Of a DNA stretch of 64,000 bases, positions 20,242 to 31,235 are shown one piece after another; position 1 is the stretch's first letter, and each line of letters starts with the position of its first letter. This stretch comes from Mycobacterium sp. URHB0044 (lineage in GTDB: Bacteria; Actinomycetota; Actinomycetes; Mycobacteriales; Mycobacteriaceae), in assembly GCF_000620625.1 (NCBI RefSeq), contig NZ_JIAW01000006.1:334590-398589 (forward strand), given 5' to 3'. Position numbers and translations under genes: made by a program. The notes under the pieces are model-generated. The model was not told the DNA's origin, ran no database searches, and saw nothing but the letters and a program-made list of their open reading frames with translations.

Positions 20242-21075
20242 ATGGACCCATTCGTCGGATCCGAGGCCATCGCCAGTGGTGCGCTGACACGCGGCCAGCT
20301 GCGGTGGAACTACACCGCGCTCTATCCGAACGTCTACGTCGCCAACGACGCCGCGCGATCAATCTCGACGAACGCGCACGCCGCGTCGCTCTGGTCCGGT
20401 GGCACGGGAATCATCGCCGGCAAGGCCGCCGCCGCTCTGCACGGGGTGCGCTGGATCGATGAGTCGACGCCCATTGAATTGATCACCAGCCACGGCAGGC
20501 AGCATCCGGGGCTCATCGTCCGGCAAGAGCGCATCGAGGACGACGAGGTGCAGGCGCGCGGCCCGCTGAGAGTGACCACGCCGGCGCGCACCGCACTCGA
20601 CCTTGCGCGGCGGCTACCCCGCGATGAGGCCGTAGTTCTCATGGACGCGTTGGCCAAGATGACGCTTCTGGAACTTGCGGAGGTGGAGGCGTTGGTCGAC
20701 CGGTATCGCGGAGCACGGGGCATGCGGCGGGCACACATGGCGGTGCCTTTAATGGACGGCGGTACCCGATCGCCGGCCGAGACCCGGTTGCGATTGATGT
20801 TTCGCGACGCGGGAATTCCGAAGCCTCGGACGAACATCGTTCTGGTGGACGGCCATCACTGCGTAGTCCTTGGGATGGGCTGGGATTCGTACAGGGTCGG
20901 AGTCAGTTTTCAGGATCCGGCATGTCAGCCCGCCTCGTTGGTGCAGCAGATCTACCAAGAGGACGTCGTTCGGCGGCTTGGTTGGGTGGAGGTACGGGTC
21001 GCGCCGCAGCACTGGCGGCCCAACATAATCCACCGTGTTCGCGATGCGCTGCGACGGCGTGGGGCGCGTGTCTGA
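20242..21075 (+). CDS. AbiEi-antitoxin-like / DUF559 (Vsr-fold) protein with degraded nuclease motif
   Basis: The product is 277 aa. The N-terminal part (about 1-150) reads like the AbiEi-type domain common in actinobacteria (GALTRGQLRWNYTALYPNVY, GTGIIAGKAAAALHG). The C-terminal part is a DUF559/very-short-patch-repair-like fold beginning SPAETRLRLMFRDAGIPKP. Related mycobacterial proteins usually read IDMGW..VEYDG at the catalytic strand; here it is LGMGWDSYRVGVSFQD, so the acidic residues are replaced. No toxin gene (AbiEii) is adjacent. Probably not an active nuclease; function unknown. Confidence 0.65.
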   Translation: MDPFVGSEAIASGALTRGQLRWNYTALYPNVYVANDAARSISTNAHAASLWSGGTGIIAGKAAAALHGVRWIDESTPIELITSHGRQHPGLIVRQERIEDDEVQARGPLRVTTPARTALDLARRLPRDEAVVLMDALAKMTLLELAEVEALVDRYRGARGMRRAHMAVPLMDGGTRSPAETRLRLMFRDAGIPKPRTNIVLVDGHHCVVLGMGWDSYRVGVSFQDPACQPASLVQQIYQEDVVRRLGWVEVRVAPQHWRPNIIHRVRDALRRRGARV

Positions 21076-21076
21076 G

Positions 21077-22285
21077 CTACAGCGGGTCGCGGGCAGCGGG
21101 ACACGACATGCAGCGTGGTCCACCGCGGCCCGTCCCCAACTCCGACGCCGCGATGCGCAGCACTTCGATGCCCGAATCCTCGAGTCGCGCATTGGTTTCC
21201 GCGTTGCGCTCGTACGCGACCACCACCCCGGGCGCCAGCGCCAACGTGTTGTTGCCGTCGTCCCACTGCTCACGCTCGGCGGTGACGGGATCCAGCCCGG
21301 TGTCGATGACCCGCAGCTTGCCGATCCCCATCGCATCCGCGGCGGCATCCACGAACGGGGCGGCACGGTCGATCGTCACACCGCTGCCCGTGCTGCGAAT
21401 GGTGAACGCCGACAACGAGTCCACGATGTTCGGGTACATCACGACGGCGTCGGTGTCGACCATCGTGCACACGGTGTCGAGGTGCATCTGTGCGCGTTCC
21501 TGCGCGATCGGCACCGCAAGCACCGTGTGGGCGAGTTCGTCGTCGAACAGACTGCGCGCCAACGCCTCCGCACCCGCAGGGGTGGTCCGCTCCCCCACGC
21601 CGACTGCCACGACACCGGGCGCGAGCAGCAGCACGTCGCCACCTTCGACCGGCGCCGAGCGCGACTCGTAGGCGCGTCGCACCCCGAGGAAACGCGGATG
21701 GTGCGCGTAGATCAAGTCGGTCAGCGACGTCTCGCGCATCCTCGCCGGCAGCGCCAACGACGTGATCGCCACCCGCGGCCCGATCCAGAACGACGAATCA
21801 CGGGTGAACAGCAGGTTCGGCAGGGGGTCGATGACGAAGTCACCGCCGTGGTGCATCCGGCGCACCAACGACAGTTCGCTCTCGCCGAACGGCAACTCGT
21901 TGAACGTCATGCCCGCCATCAGCACACGCGCCAGCGATTCCGGTTCCAGCGTGCGCAGATACGTCGAAAGTTCCTGGGCCAACGGCAATCCCAGGCGCCG
22001 CGAATCGACGGCTGCCGAGATGCCATGCATCCGGGCGGCACCGCTGGCCAGTGCCTGCGTCAACAGGTCCGCGAGCAACAGCACCTCGACGCCGCGCGAG
22101 CGCAGCACATCGGCGAACGCGTCGTGTTCCTCCTGCGCCTTCACCACCCAAGGCAGCCCGTCGAACAGCAGCGAGCCGTTGTTGCGTGGCGTCAGGCGCT
22201 GCAGTTCGGGACCCGGTCGGTGCAGAATGACCACCCGCAGCGTGCCCACCTCGGAATTGGAACCCAGCACCGTGCCCGTCACCAC
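21077..22285 (-). CDS. arcA: arginine deiminase ArcA
   Basis: The product is 402 aa and hydrolyses L-arginine to citrulline and ammonia. Signatures: [13 protein letters not shown] (substrate aspartate/arginine), [19 protein letters not shown] (catalytic histidine) and the C-terminal nucleophile GGPRCMSCP (C392). No arcB or arcC is next to it, so it may serve arginine catabolism or pH/nitrogen balance rather than a full ADI pathway. It corresponds in place to M. tuberculosis Rv1001. It is divergent from soxR with only 42 bp between starts. Confidence 0.95.
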   Translation of the reverse strand: MVTGTVLGSNSEVGTLRVVILHRPGPELQRLTPRNNGSLLFDGLPWVVKAQEEHDAFADVLRSRGVEVLLLADLLTQALASGAARMHGISAAVDSRRLGLPLAQELSTYLRTLEPESLARVLMAGMTFNELPFGESELSLVRRMHHGGDFVIDPLPNLLFTRDSSFWIGPRVAITSLALPARMRETSLTDLIYAHHPRFLGVRRAYESRSAPVEGGDVLLLAPGVVAVGVGERTTPAGAEALARSLFDDELAHTVLAVPIAQERAQMHLDTVCTMVDTDAVVMYPNIVDSLSAFTIRSTGSGVTIDRAAPFVDAAADAMGIGKLRVIDTGLDPVTAEREQWDDGNNTLALAPGVVVAYERNAETNARLEDSGIEVLRIAASELGTGRGGPRCMSCPAARDPL

Positions 22286-22306
22286 TAGACCGTAACGCCA
22301 TTCGCC

Positions 22307-22326
22307 ACCTCAACTAGGGTTTAGGT
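22307..22326. promoter_or_regulatory. SoxR-like operator dyad ahead of soxR
   Basis: ACCTCAACT-AG-GGTTTAGGT is an imperfect dyad (7 of 9 arm positions symmetric) that resembles the recalled SoxR box CCTCAAGTTAACTTGAGG. It ends one base before the soxR ATG (22328) and lies 22 bp from the arcA start on the other strand. This suggests autoregulation and perhaps control of arcA. Confidence 0.5.
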
Positions 22327-22327
22327 C

Positions 22328-22759
22328 ATGGAGTCGCACGAGCTGACGCCCGGTGAGATGGCGCACCGCAGCGGCGTTGCGGTGTCTGCACTGCACTTCT
22401 ACGAGCGCGAAGGCCTCATCCACAGCAGGCGCACGTCGGGCAATCAACGCCGCTACCCTCGCGAAACCCTGCGCCGGGTGGCGTTCATCCGGATGTCGCA
22501 ACGGCTCGGCATCCCGTTGGCGCGAATCCGCGAGGCCCTGGCGACGCTACCTACGGATCGGACACCGACGGCCAAGGACTGGGCCCGGTTGTCCGCAGGC
22601 TGGCGCGACGACATCGACGAACGCATCGTGCATCTGCAGCGGTTGCGCGACAACCTGGCCGGGTGCATCGGTTGCGGCTGTTTGAGCTTGAAGACGTGCG
22701 CGTTGTCCAACCCGGGCGACGTGCTGGCCGGACGGGGCCCCGGCGCAGCCAACCTGTGA
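22328..22759 (+). CDS. soxR: redox-sensitive MerR-family activator SoxR
   Basis: The product is 143 aa. N-terminal MerR helix-turn-helix ([20 protein letters not shown], then [18 protein letters not shown]), a dimerisation coiled coil (about 85-110) and the [2Fe-2S] motif [12 protein letters not shown] with cysteines 113, 116, 118 and 124. SoxR responds to oxidation of the cluster by redox-cycling compounds or nitric oxide. The operator-like dyad touches the start codon, which hints at a leaderless transcript. In actinobacteria the SoxR regulon usually includes oxidoreductases rather than soxS. Confidence 0.93.
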   Translation: MESHELTPGEMAHRSGVAVSALHFYEREGLIHSRRTSGNQRRYPRETLRRVAFIRMSQRLGIPLARIREALATLPTDRTPTAKDWARLSAGWRDDIDERIVHLQRLRDNLAGCIGCGCLSLKTCALSNPGDVLAGRGPGAANL

Positions 22760-22789
22760 AATCGAACGAGTGTGCGATAACATCGGCTG

Positions 22790-23422
22790 GTGTCCTTGAC
22801 GGTCCAAGGGTCGCTGTTCGACCACGCCGAGCGGCGGTCGCTGGGTGACGGCGCGTGGATCGACGTGCGAACGGGGTGGTTTTCCGGCGGGCAGGAGCGA
22901 AGCGACCCGGGGAATGGTTCCGGCGGGGAAGCCCTGTTCGACGAACTGCTGACCGAGATCCCGTGGCGGGCGGAGCGCAGGCAGATGTACGACCGGGTGT
23001 TGGCCGTCCCCCGACTCGTCAGCTTCCACGACCTCGGTTCCGAGCCTGCGCCGCACCCCATGATCGCCAAGCTGCGCGTGCGCCTGAACGACCTCTACGC
23101 CGGCGAGTTGGGTGAGCCGTTCATGTCCGCCGGCCTGTGCCTGTACCGGGACGGCGCCGACAGCGTCGCCTGGCACGGGGACACCATCGGCCGCAGCAGC
23201 ACCGAGGACACCATGGTGGCGATCGTGAGCCTCGGCGCCAGAAGGGTTTTCGCGATGCGGCCGCGCGGCGGCGGGCAATCCCTGCGGCTGCCCCAGGGCC
23301 ACGGCGACCTGCTGGTGATGGGTGGCTCCTGCCAGCGAACGTGGGAGCACTCGGTGCCGAAGACGTCCAGGCCGACTGGCCCCCGGATCAGCATCCAGTA
23401 CCGGCCGCGCGACGTGCGCTGA
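22790..23422 (+). CDS. AlkB-like 2-oxoglutarate/Fe(II)-dependent dioxygenase
   Basis: The product is 210 aa. Iron ligands are seen as the HxD pair in WHGDTIG and the distal histidine in WEHSVPK; the 2-oxoglutarate-binding arginines lie in RISIQYRPR at the C-terminus. FMSAGLCLYRDGADSVAWH is typical of AlkB homologues, which oxidatively remove alkyl lesions from nucleic acid bases. GTG start at 22790. It follows soxR by 30 bp and may be cotranscribed with it. It takes the place of M. tuberculosis Rv1000c. Confidence 0.85.
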   Translation: MSLTVQGSLFDHAERRSLGDGAWIDVRTGWFSGGQERSDPGNGSGGEALFDELLTEIPWRAERRQMYDRVLAVPRLVSFHDLGSEPAPHPMIAKLRVRLNDLYAGELGEPFMSAGLCLYRDGADSVAWHGDTIGRSSTEDTMVAIVSLGARRVFAMRPRGGGQSLRLPQGHGDLLVMGGSCQRTWEHSVPKTSRPTGPRISIQYRPRDVR

Positions 23423-23424
23423 GC

Positions 23425-24108
23425 TCAGCGGCGAACCGCGCCCACCGCGGCGGTCAACAGGTCGCGCGCCCGCTGCGTGTCGACGGGCGCCACGGGCTGA
23501 TTGGGCACCACCAGCGGATTGGCCGTGACGATCACCAGGAAGCTGCCGAAGCTCGCCACGTAGTTGTACAGCTCGCCGCTGGCCGGCTTGCCGTTGACCA
23601 CGGTCTGCACGACGCGATGGGTGCCCAGCGTCCGCACGCCGTCGATGGCCGGCGACTCGGCGACCTCCACGACACCGCGTGCGCCAGGACCGGCGAAGCC
23701 GACCTTCTTGCACGCGTCGCCGGGATCCGGCACCGGCACGGGCTCCGACGTCTCGACCGCGATCGCGATGAACCGGTTGCCCTCACCCTCGGCCGTGGTG
23801 GCTGCCATGTTGCCCTTCAAACCCGCCGGCACGGCCAGGCCCGCCGCGAACTTCGTGCAGTCGGGCGGCTCGAACTTCACCCCCGGCGGAAGCGTCTGCG
23901 GCGCGAGGATGCGCGGATCGATGCCCGTCGGAGCGACGGTGGTGACCTTGAAGTCCGGCCCGAAGCTCGACTTGACGTCCAGGACACCGGAGATGTCGGA
24001 ATGCTCGTCGACGGCGGCCTGCCCACCACTCGAACACGCGGCCAGTGCAGCGGTGCACACGAGGGCGAACAGCGTCCTGAGCATCGCCGCCAATGTACCT
24101 TCGCTCAC
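23425..24108 (-). CDS. DUF5642-like mycobacterial lipoprotein
   Basis: The product is 227 aa with a lipoprotein signal peptide (MLRTLFALVCTAALAAC, lipobox LAAC) and an extracytoplasmic domain with a possible disulfide pair (PPDCTKF and DACKKVGF). It is similar in size and layout to its upstream neighbour; the two start/stop codons overlap as GTGA. Start is GTG at 24108 or ATG at 24084. Position corresponds to M. tuberculosis Rv0999. Function unknown; probably cell-envelope located. Confidence 0.75.
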   Translation of the reverse strand: MSEGTLAAMLRTLFALVCTAALAACSSGGQAAVDEHSDISGVLDVKSSFGPDFKVTTVAPTGIDPRILAPQTLPPGVKFEPPDCTKFAAGLAVPAGLKGNMAATTAEGEGNRFIAIAVETSEPVPVPDPGDACKKVGFAGPGARGVVEVAESPAIDGVRTLGTHRVVQTVVNGKPASGELYNYVASFGSFLVIVTANPLVVPNQPVAPVDTQRARDLLTAAVGAVRR

Positions 24109-24761
24109 CCCTGCAGCGCCGAGACGGTCTTCACCAGTAGCCCGGCGGCGAAGTCGGCACCAAGGATGGGACCAGACGAGCCGGGGTCGGTCACCACCGT
24201 GACATACGCGACGTAGCCGCCGAAGTAGGCCGTGAAAGTATCTGCGTGCGAATGTGTTTCGGTTCCGCCCTCGACGACGGTGGTGGTCTCGGTGCGGGTA
24301 CCCAACGTGGTCGCCGCATCGATCGACGGCGCTTCGACGGTCGTCACCGTCGCGCTGGTGCGCCCTGCGGAGAACGTCGAACTACCGCAGTCACCGATCA
24401 ACGCGACGTCGGGTCCGGTGGCAGGTCCGGCCGCCGCCACCACATAAACGATCCCGCCGGGGCCAGACGCCGACCAGCCCCGCGCCGTCGCGCCGTCCAC
24501 CGCCGGATCGGCAAGCACTCCGCACTGCGGCGGGTCGGCGGTCCACTGCGGACCGAAGCCCCAGAACGCCGACGGCGCCGTAGGACCGACGAGATCGGCC
24601 ACCTCGTATCCGGATGGCAGGTCACCGCGAACGCGGGCGACATGGGCGAGATCGACGGCCGCCGGACGCGGTGAGCCAGCCGTCGGGCGGGGCACGTCCG
24701 ACGGGCCGCAGGCCGCACACAGCGCCACCGCCACCGCCACGAAGGCCGCGAACACGCGCAC
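24105..24761 (-). CDS. DUF5642-like mycobacterial lipoprotein, second copy
   Basis: The product is 218 aa: a signal peptide with lipobox LCAAC (C18), then a domain starting LAHVARVRGDLPSGYEVADL and containing PPQCGVL and IGDCGSS as a likely cysteine pair. Layout (mature domain ending FTAYFGGYVAYVTVVTDPG) resembles the neighbour's LYNYVASFGSFLVIVTANP, so the two look like divergent tandem paralogues in one operon. Function unknown. Confidence 0.75.
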   Translation of the reverse strand: MRVFAAFVAVAVALCAACGPSDVPRPTAGSPRPAAVDLAHVARVRGDLPSGYEVADLVGPTAPSAFWGFGPQWTADPPQCGVLADPAVDGATARGWSASGPGGIVYVVAAAGPATGPDVALIGDCGSSTFSAGRTSATVTTVEAPSIDAATTLGTRTETTTVVEGGTETHSHADTFTAYFGGYVAYVTVVTDPGSSGPILGADFAAGLLVKTVSALQG

Positions 24762-24819
24762 GCCGTCTTGATACCACAGCTACGCTGACCTCCCCGAATA
24801 CCAGCGAGAGGACACGCCC

Positions 24820-25791
24820 ATGTGCACCCGAGTGCTGTGGAATTCCAATCAGATCGCGGTACTGGCCGGCCGCAGCATGGATTGGCCGGAATCGACTGAA
24901 CCCCTCATCGTGGCGTTTCCCCGTGGTCGGCAGCGTGATGGCGGACAGCTGTTGACCGAGACGGTCGTGCCGGACAATCCGCTGCGCTGGACCAGTCGCT
25001 ACGGGAGCATGGTGACGACGATCTACGGATTGGGCTCCGTCGACGGCCTGAATGAGGCCGGACTGGGCGTGCACGCGCTGTATCTGCAATCGACCGACGT
25101 GGGAACCCGCGACGCCGGGATCCCCGGCCTACACACTGGGCTGTGGGCGCAGTACCTCCTCGATCAGGCGGCGACGGTGGCGGAGGCGTTGGCTCTAATG
25201 GAGGGCATCCAGTTGGTCATGGTCGCCGCCCATGGCTTCGATGCCACGCTGCATCTCGCCATCGAGGACGAGGGCGGCGACTCGGCGATCATCGAGTTGG
25301 CGGCGGGCGCACCCGTCGTCCACCACGGACGTGAGTTCACCCTGATGACCAACGACCCAACCTACGAAGAACAGCTGGAACTGCTGGCAGCCAAGGACTT
25401 TTCACATCCGAGCCGCGAACTACCGGTACCGGGAAACGTCAATGCAATCGACCGGTTCCAGCGCGCCGCGTACTACTCGGCACTGCTGCCCGAACCAGCC
25501 GACGAGCGTCAGGCGGTGGCCGGCGTTATGGCCATCATGCGCAACGTCTCGGTGCCTTTCGGTGCGCCATACGGTGAATTCGGGGTGTACAACACGGAAT
25601 ACCGGACGGTGGTCGACCTCACCCACCGGAACTACTTCTTCGAGCTCACCACCAGCCCCAGCACCATCTGGGGTCGCATGGCGGCCCTGGACCTCACCGA
25701 CCGTGGTGAGCCGCTGGCCGTGGACCCCTACGACACGTCCCTGACCGGCGACATCACCGATCGATTCGCCGCGCGGGCCGTCGGTTTTTGA
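24820..25791 (+). CDS. linear amide C-N hydrolase (choloylglycine hydrolase family, Ntn)
   Basis: The product is 323 aa and starts Met-Cys-Thr-Arg (MCTRVLW): removal of Met1 exposes the N-terminal nucleophile Cys2. GRSMDW (with R/D), GLNEAGLGVHALYL, TNDPTYEEQ and the late asparagine/arginine positions fit penicillin V acylase/bile-salt hydrolase-like enzymes. It has no signal peptide, so it is probably cytoplasmic. Substrate unknown; acyl-amide signals such as N-acylhomoserine lactones are possible in this family. The ribosome site GAGAGGA precedes the ATG. Confidence 0.85.
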   Translation: MCTRVLWNSNQIAVLAGRSMDWPESTEPLIVAFPRGRQRDGGQLLTETVVPDNPLRWTSRYGSMVTTIYGLGSVDGLNEAGLGVHALYLQSTDVGTRDAGIPGLHTGLWAQYLLDQAATVAEALALMEGIQLVMVAAHGFDATLHLAIEDEGGDSAIIELAAGAPVVHHGREFTLMTNDPTYEEQLELLAAKDFSHPSRELPVPGNVNAIDRFQRAAYYSALLPEPADERQAVAGVMAIMRNVSVPFGAPYGEFGVYNTEYRTVVDLTHRNYFFELTTSPSTIWGRMAALDLTDRGEPLAVDPYDTSLTGDITDRFAARAVGF

Positions 25792-25865
25792 CACCCGCCC
25801 GCATTCCCGTGCAGTTTCGGTTTGCTGACCGTAGGCTCATGCTGCTTCCGACGACAGGAGAGTCC

Positions 25866-26561
25866 ATGATTTCCCCCATGAAGGCCAGCGGTACTGCGAT
25901 CGCCGTTGTCGCACTTGGCCTCGCCCTGGCAGGTTGCGGGTCGGACACCAAGTCCGCGCCGAGCACGTCGGCATCGGCATCGAGCACGTCCAGCAGCGCC
26001 AAGAGCAGCAGCGCCGCGCCGTCCAAGCCGGCCGAGGCGGGCAAGAACGAAACGATCGCCGACTACATCAAGACGGCCGGGATCACCGAAACACCGGTGC
26101 ACCGTGGCGATCCCGGAACACCTACGGTTGACCTTCCTGTCCCCGCCGGCTGGGCCGACGCCGGGCCGAAGACGCCCGAATACGCCTGGGGCGCCATCTA
26201 CTTCACCGATCCGGCGATGGCCAGTGACCCGCCGTCGATCGTTGCGCTGATGTCCAAGCTGACCGGTGACGTCGACCCGGCCAAGATCCTCGAGTACGCG
26301 CCCGGCGAGCTGAAGAACCTGCCCGGCTTCGACGGCGGCGACGGCGCGAAGGACGAACTCGCCGGCTTCGACGCCTACCAAATCGGCGGCAGCTACGTGA
26401 AGGACGGCGTCAAGCGGATGATCGCCCAGAAGACCGTCGTCATCCCGGGCCAGGACGCGGTCTACGTCCTGCAGCTCAACGCCGACGGTCTCGAGGAGCA
26501 GATGGGTCCGCTGATGGACGCCACGTCCGAGATCGACGAGAAGACCAAGATCACGCCATGA
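25866..26561 (+). CDS. LpqN/LpqT-family lipoprotein
   Basis: The product is 231 aa. It has a lipobox LAGCG (Cys near residue 25), a Ser/Thr/Ala-rich linker (about 28-60), a likely O-mannosylation region, and an LpqN/LpqT domain starting NETIADYIKTAGITETPVHRGD. LpqN/T proteins in mycobacteria are envelope lipoproteins linked to MmpL3-related cell-wall assembly (recalled). The ATG at 25866 follows AGGAG. Its stop overlaps the next start (ATGA), opening a three-gene operon. Confidence 0.85.
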   Translation: MISPMKASGTAIAVVALGLALAGCGSDTKSAPSTSASASSTSSSAKSSSAAPSKPAEAGKNETIADYIKTAGITETPVHRGDPGTPTVDLPVPAGWADAGPKTPEYAWGAIYFTDPAMASDPPSIVALMSKLTGDVDPAKILEYAPGELKNLPGFDGGDGAKDELAGFDAYQIGGSYVKDGVKRMIAQKTVVIPGQDAVYVLQLNADGLEEQMGPLMDATSEIDEKTKITP

Positions 26562-26932
26562 CCGCAACGGATCCGGCGGAGCCGGCACCACCGCAGCGCG
26601 GCCTCACCCGCGACGAGCAAAACAGCGCGGCACAGGCGGAAGCCGAAGCCGGACCCACGCCATCGAAGACCCAGCAATTCCTGCATGCGATGAGTCCGCG
26701 GCTGGTGTGGTCGCAGGCCGACGGCTATCCGGTGGTGGTCAAGCAGTTCATCCAGTTCTGCCTGATCCTCATCTACCCGGCGTGGGTCTTCATGGTGCTC
26801 GTGGGCGCTGCGCTCACCCTGCTGTTCTACGTGACGATCTACCCCATCCTCTGGGTGCTCTTCTGGCCCATCCGAGCCTCGCAGAAGAAGAATCACCCCG
26901 AGGAGTACGCCGAGAGCCAGAGAAAGAAGTAG
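26558..26932 (+). CDS. small membrane protein, function unknown
   Basis: The product is 124 aa: a charged N-terminus (about 1-65), a strongly hydrophobic stretch at about 73-105 (FCLILIYPAWVFMVLVGAAL and LLFYVTIYPILWVLFW, one long or two short helices), and a basic tail ending SQRKK. Coupled upstream to the LpqN-like lipoprotein (4-bp overlap) and downstream to the Spo0M-like gene (1-bp overlap). Family not recognised. Confidence 0.7.
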   Translation: MTATDPAEPAPPQRGLTRDEQNSAAQAEAEAGPTPSKTQQFLHAMSPRLVWSQADGYPVVVKQFIQFCLILIYPAWVFMVLVGAALTLLFYVTIYPILWVLFWPIRASQKKNHPEEYAESQRKK

Positions 26933-27831
26933 TGGGCCTGTTCAGCCGGGCGGCGGCCGCGACGGTGATCGTGTCACCCGAGACCGCCACTCCCCGGCAG
27001 ACGGTGCACGCGACGGTCACCACCGACAAGCGCATCGACAAGGTCACCTCGGCGCGCCTGGACTGGGGTTACACCAACTTCTACCAATACCACTGGGCCG
27101 GCAGCAACACGAATGTTGCAGACACCGGCAGCATCTGGACGTCCGACCAGGTCGGCACCAACTACGGCGGAGACCGCGACACCAACGACTGGGTCAGCGT
27201 CATCGTCGAGGACGTGCCCATCGCAGCAGGCGAGTTCACCGGCGCCTCGTCGACGTTTCGCGTCCCGTCGTGGGCGCCGGCGTCGTCACCCGAGATCGCT
27301 CGATGGGAATGCCGGCTCACCGTCGAACGCGGCGGCCGCGACGTCGATACCCGCGGTGAATTCGCCGTGATCGTCGGGACGGCCGACGTGGAGGCGTACG
27401 TCGACCCCGTCGAGGTGGTCGCCGGTGCCGCCGAAACCGCCATCGACGTCGCGCTGTCGTCGCCGGTGTACCGCGCGGGCGAGACCATCACCGGCCAGGC
27501 CACGCTGACGCCCACGATGGACCTGCCCGACGGCGACCTCGCGGTGTCCTGGCAGCGCGAACGGGAGTCGCACCCCCTGACGCGCACGCCCAGCCCTGGC
27601 ACCCAACTGGACGGCCGAATCGTGTCACTTGGCAAGCGCATTCAACTGCGCGCCGGCGTGCCCGTCGTGCTGCCGTTCGAGATCCCACTTCCGCCCGATG
27701 CTGCGCCGACGGCGACGGCCGTGCACTCGTCGCTGAACTGGTTCGTGCAGGCGCGATTGATGTACGCCGGGTTCAGCGGTCACATGCTGGAACGCGTGCG
27801 GCGTCCCATCGTGGTGGTCAACGCACCCTGA
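26932..27831 (+). CDS. Spo0M/arrestin-fold-like protein
   Basis: The product is 299 aa, GTG start, with no signal peptide or membrane segment. Beta-rich sequence with two similar halves (about 1-150 and 155-299); the second contains SSPVYRAGETITGQATLTP, the sort of segment seen in Spo0M/arrestin-like proteins, and ends HMLERVRRPIVVV. Spo0M-like proteins act as scaffolds at membranes. Translationally coupled to a small membrane protein, which could be its anchor. Family call is moderate. Confidence 0.55.
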   Translation: MGLFSRAAAATVIVSPETATPRQTVHATVTTDKRIDKVTSARLDWGYTNFYQYHWAGSNTNVADTGSIWTSDQVGTNYGGDRDTNDWVSVIVEDVPIAAGEFTGASSTFRVPSWAPASSPEIARWECRLTVERGGRDVDTRGEFAVIVGTADVEAYVDPVEVVAGAAETAIDVALSSPVYRAGETITGQATLTPTMDLPDGDLAVSWQRERESHPLTRTPSPGTQLDGRIVSLGKRIQLRAGVPVVLPFEIPLPPDAAPTATAVHSSLNWFVQARLMYAGFSGHMLERVRRPIVVVNAP

Positions 27832-28010
27832 CCGCGACAGCGGTGTAACGCCGCCGCGGCGCGGCGCGAATTAACTCCTGGCAGCCACTGCAGTTTGCGT
27901 GCGCTGGCCCGGGTATCGGCGCTCAAGCAGGTGGCGCTCCTGCGATGGCCCACGTCGCCTCGCAGCAATAACCACATCATCGCCCGCAGCGGCTGTGGGC
28001 ATGTCCCTGA

Positions 28011-28979
<969 letters not shown>

Positions 28980-28996
28980 CCGCCCGGCGGCCCGCG

Positions 28997-29823
28997 TCAG
29001 GCCCGCGAGATCGCCGAAGCCTCGGCGACCTGCTCGGCCGTCGGCCGCACGCCGGTGTAACGCTCGAATTGCTCGGCGGCCTGCAGCGCGATGACCTCGG
29101 CCCCGCTGATGACGTCGACGCCCGCGGCGCGCGCCGAGGTGATCAACGGCGTCTCCGACGGCAGCGCGACTACGTCGAACACCGTGCGCGCGCGGGCGAT
29201 CGTGCTGTCGTCGAAGGGTTTCTCGGTCGCTTCCGGCGCGCCCGCCATCCCGAGCGGCGTGACGTTGACGATCACCGCGGCCGACCGGGAGCCGACCTCG
29301 GCTGCGTAGTCGTAGCCGAGCCGCCTGGCGAGTGCCCGGCCGGCCTCCTCGTTCCGAGCGACGACGGTCCCGGACTGGAACCCGTGGTCGCGGAACGCCG
29401 CACCGACCGCGCTGGCCATGCCCCCGCTGCCACGGATCAGTACCGTCTCCGCGGGGTCGAGGCCGTGTTCGTCGATGAGCCGCTGCACCGCAAGGTAGTC
29501 GGTGTTCGACGCGGTGAGGTGACCGTCGTCGTTGACGATGGTGTTCACCGAGTGGATGGCCCGCGCCGAGTCCTCGACGTCGTCGACGAGCGCGATGACG
29601 TCCTCCTTGAACGGCATGGACACCGAGCAACCGCGGATGCCGAGGGCACGGACGCCCCCGATGGCCGCCGCGATGTCGGTGGTGGTGAACGCCTTGTAGA
29701 TGAAGTCGAGCCCGAGCACGTCGTAGAGGTGGTTGTGGAACCGGGTGCCGATGTTCGACGGCCTGGCCGCCAATGAGATGCACAGCAGGGTGTCCTTGCT
29801 CAGCGGCGGGCGACGGCCCGCCA

Positions 29824-29824
<1 letters not shown>
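28997..29824 (-). CDS. shikimate 5-dehydrogenase-like oxidoreductase
   Basis: The product is 275 aa, starting MAGRRPPLSKDTLLCIS. The catalytic Lys lies in SVSMPFKEDV and the Asp in SNTDYLAV, followed by the Rossmann motif RGSGGMASAVGAAF. The N-terminal substrate loop differs from classic AroE (no SxS motif), so it belongs to the AroE-like/quinate dehydrogenase side of the family; the main aroE is probably elsewhere. ATG 29824 overlaps the stop of the acetyltransferase gene (TGATG), so the two are coupled; an open frame upstream is a read-through artefact. Confidence 0.75.
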
Positions 29825-30831
<1,007 letters not shown>

Positions 30832-30868
30832 CTACGGCGTTGCGCCGGTGCCAGGCAATCGCCCAAGG

Positions 30869-31114
30869 TCAGCCGGGAAGTCCCTGCTCCTCCTTCGGCA
30901 GAGGTGCCGGGCCCTTGATGCTGGGCTCCGCGACGGGAATCGGCGCTTCCGTGACCGCTGTGGTGGCCGTGACGGTGACGCCGGTGCTCATCTCGGACCC
31001 GGCGGCCTCGTCGGATCCCGACGGCCCCTGCATGATCGCAACCCCAAGGGCCGCGGCGGTGATGGCAGCACCCGCACCGATCACTGCCAGCGGTTTGATT
31101 TCCTTCACATTCAC
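30869..31114 (-). CDS. small membrane-anchored protein
   Basis: The product is 81 aa: a short cytoplasmic start (MNVKEIKP), one hydrophobic helix (LAVIGAGAAITAAALGVAI) and an acidic, Pro/Thr-rich extracytoplasmic tail. AAAGGAGATT precedes the GTG start at 31114 at good spacing. It lies downstream of mmpL on the same strand with a 121-bp gap. Family and function not recognised. Confidence 0.6.
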   Translation of the reverse strand: MNVKEIKPLAVIGAGAAITAAALGVAIMQGPSGSDEAAGSEMSTGVTVTATTAVTEAPIPVAEPSIKGPAPLPKEEQGLPG

Positions 31115-31235
31115 GAGTCGAATCTCCTTTACGTCCGCTAACTCCCCCTGAGGTAGCAGCGCAGTTCGGAGCTCGTCTATTCCTCGTCCGGGGTGGCGAA
31201 TGTCATTGTTGCGGTGGCCGACACGCGGGTATTCG

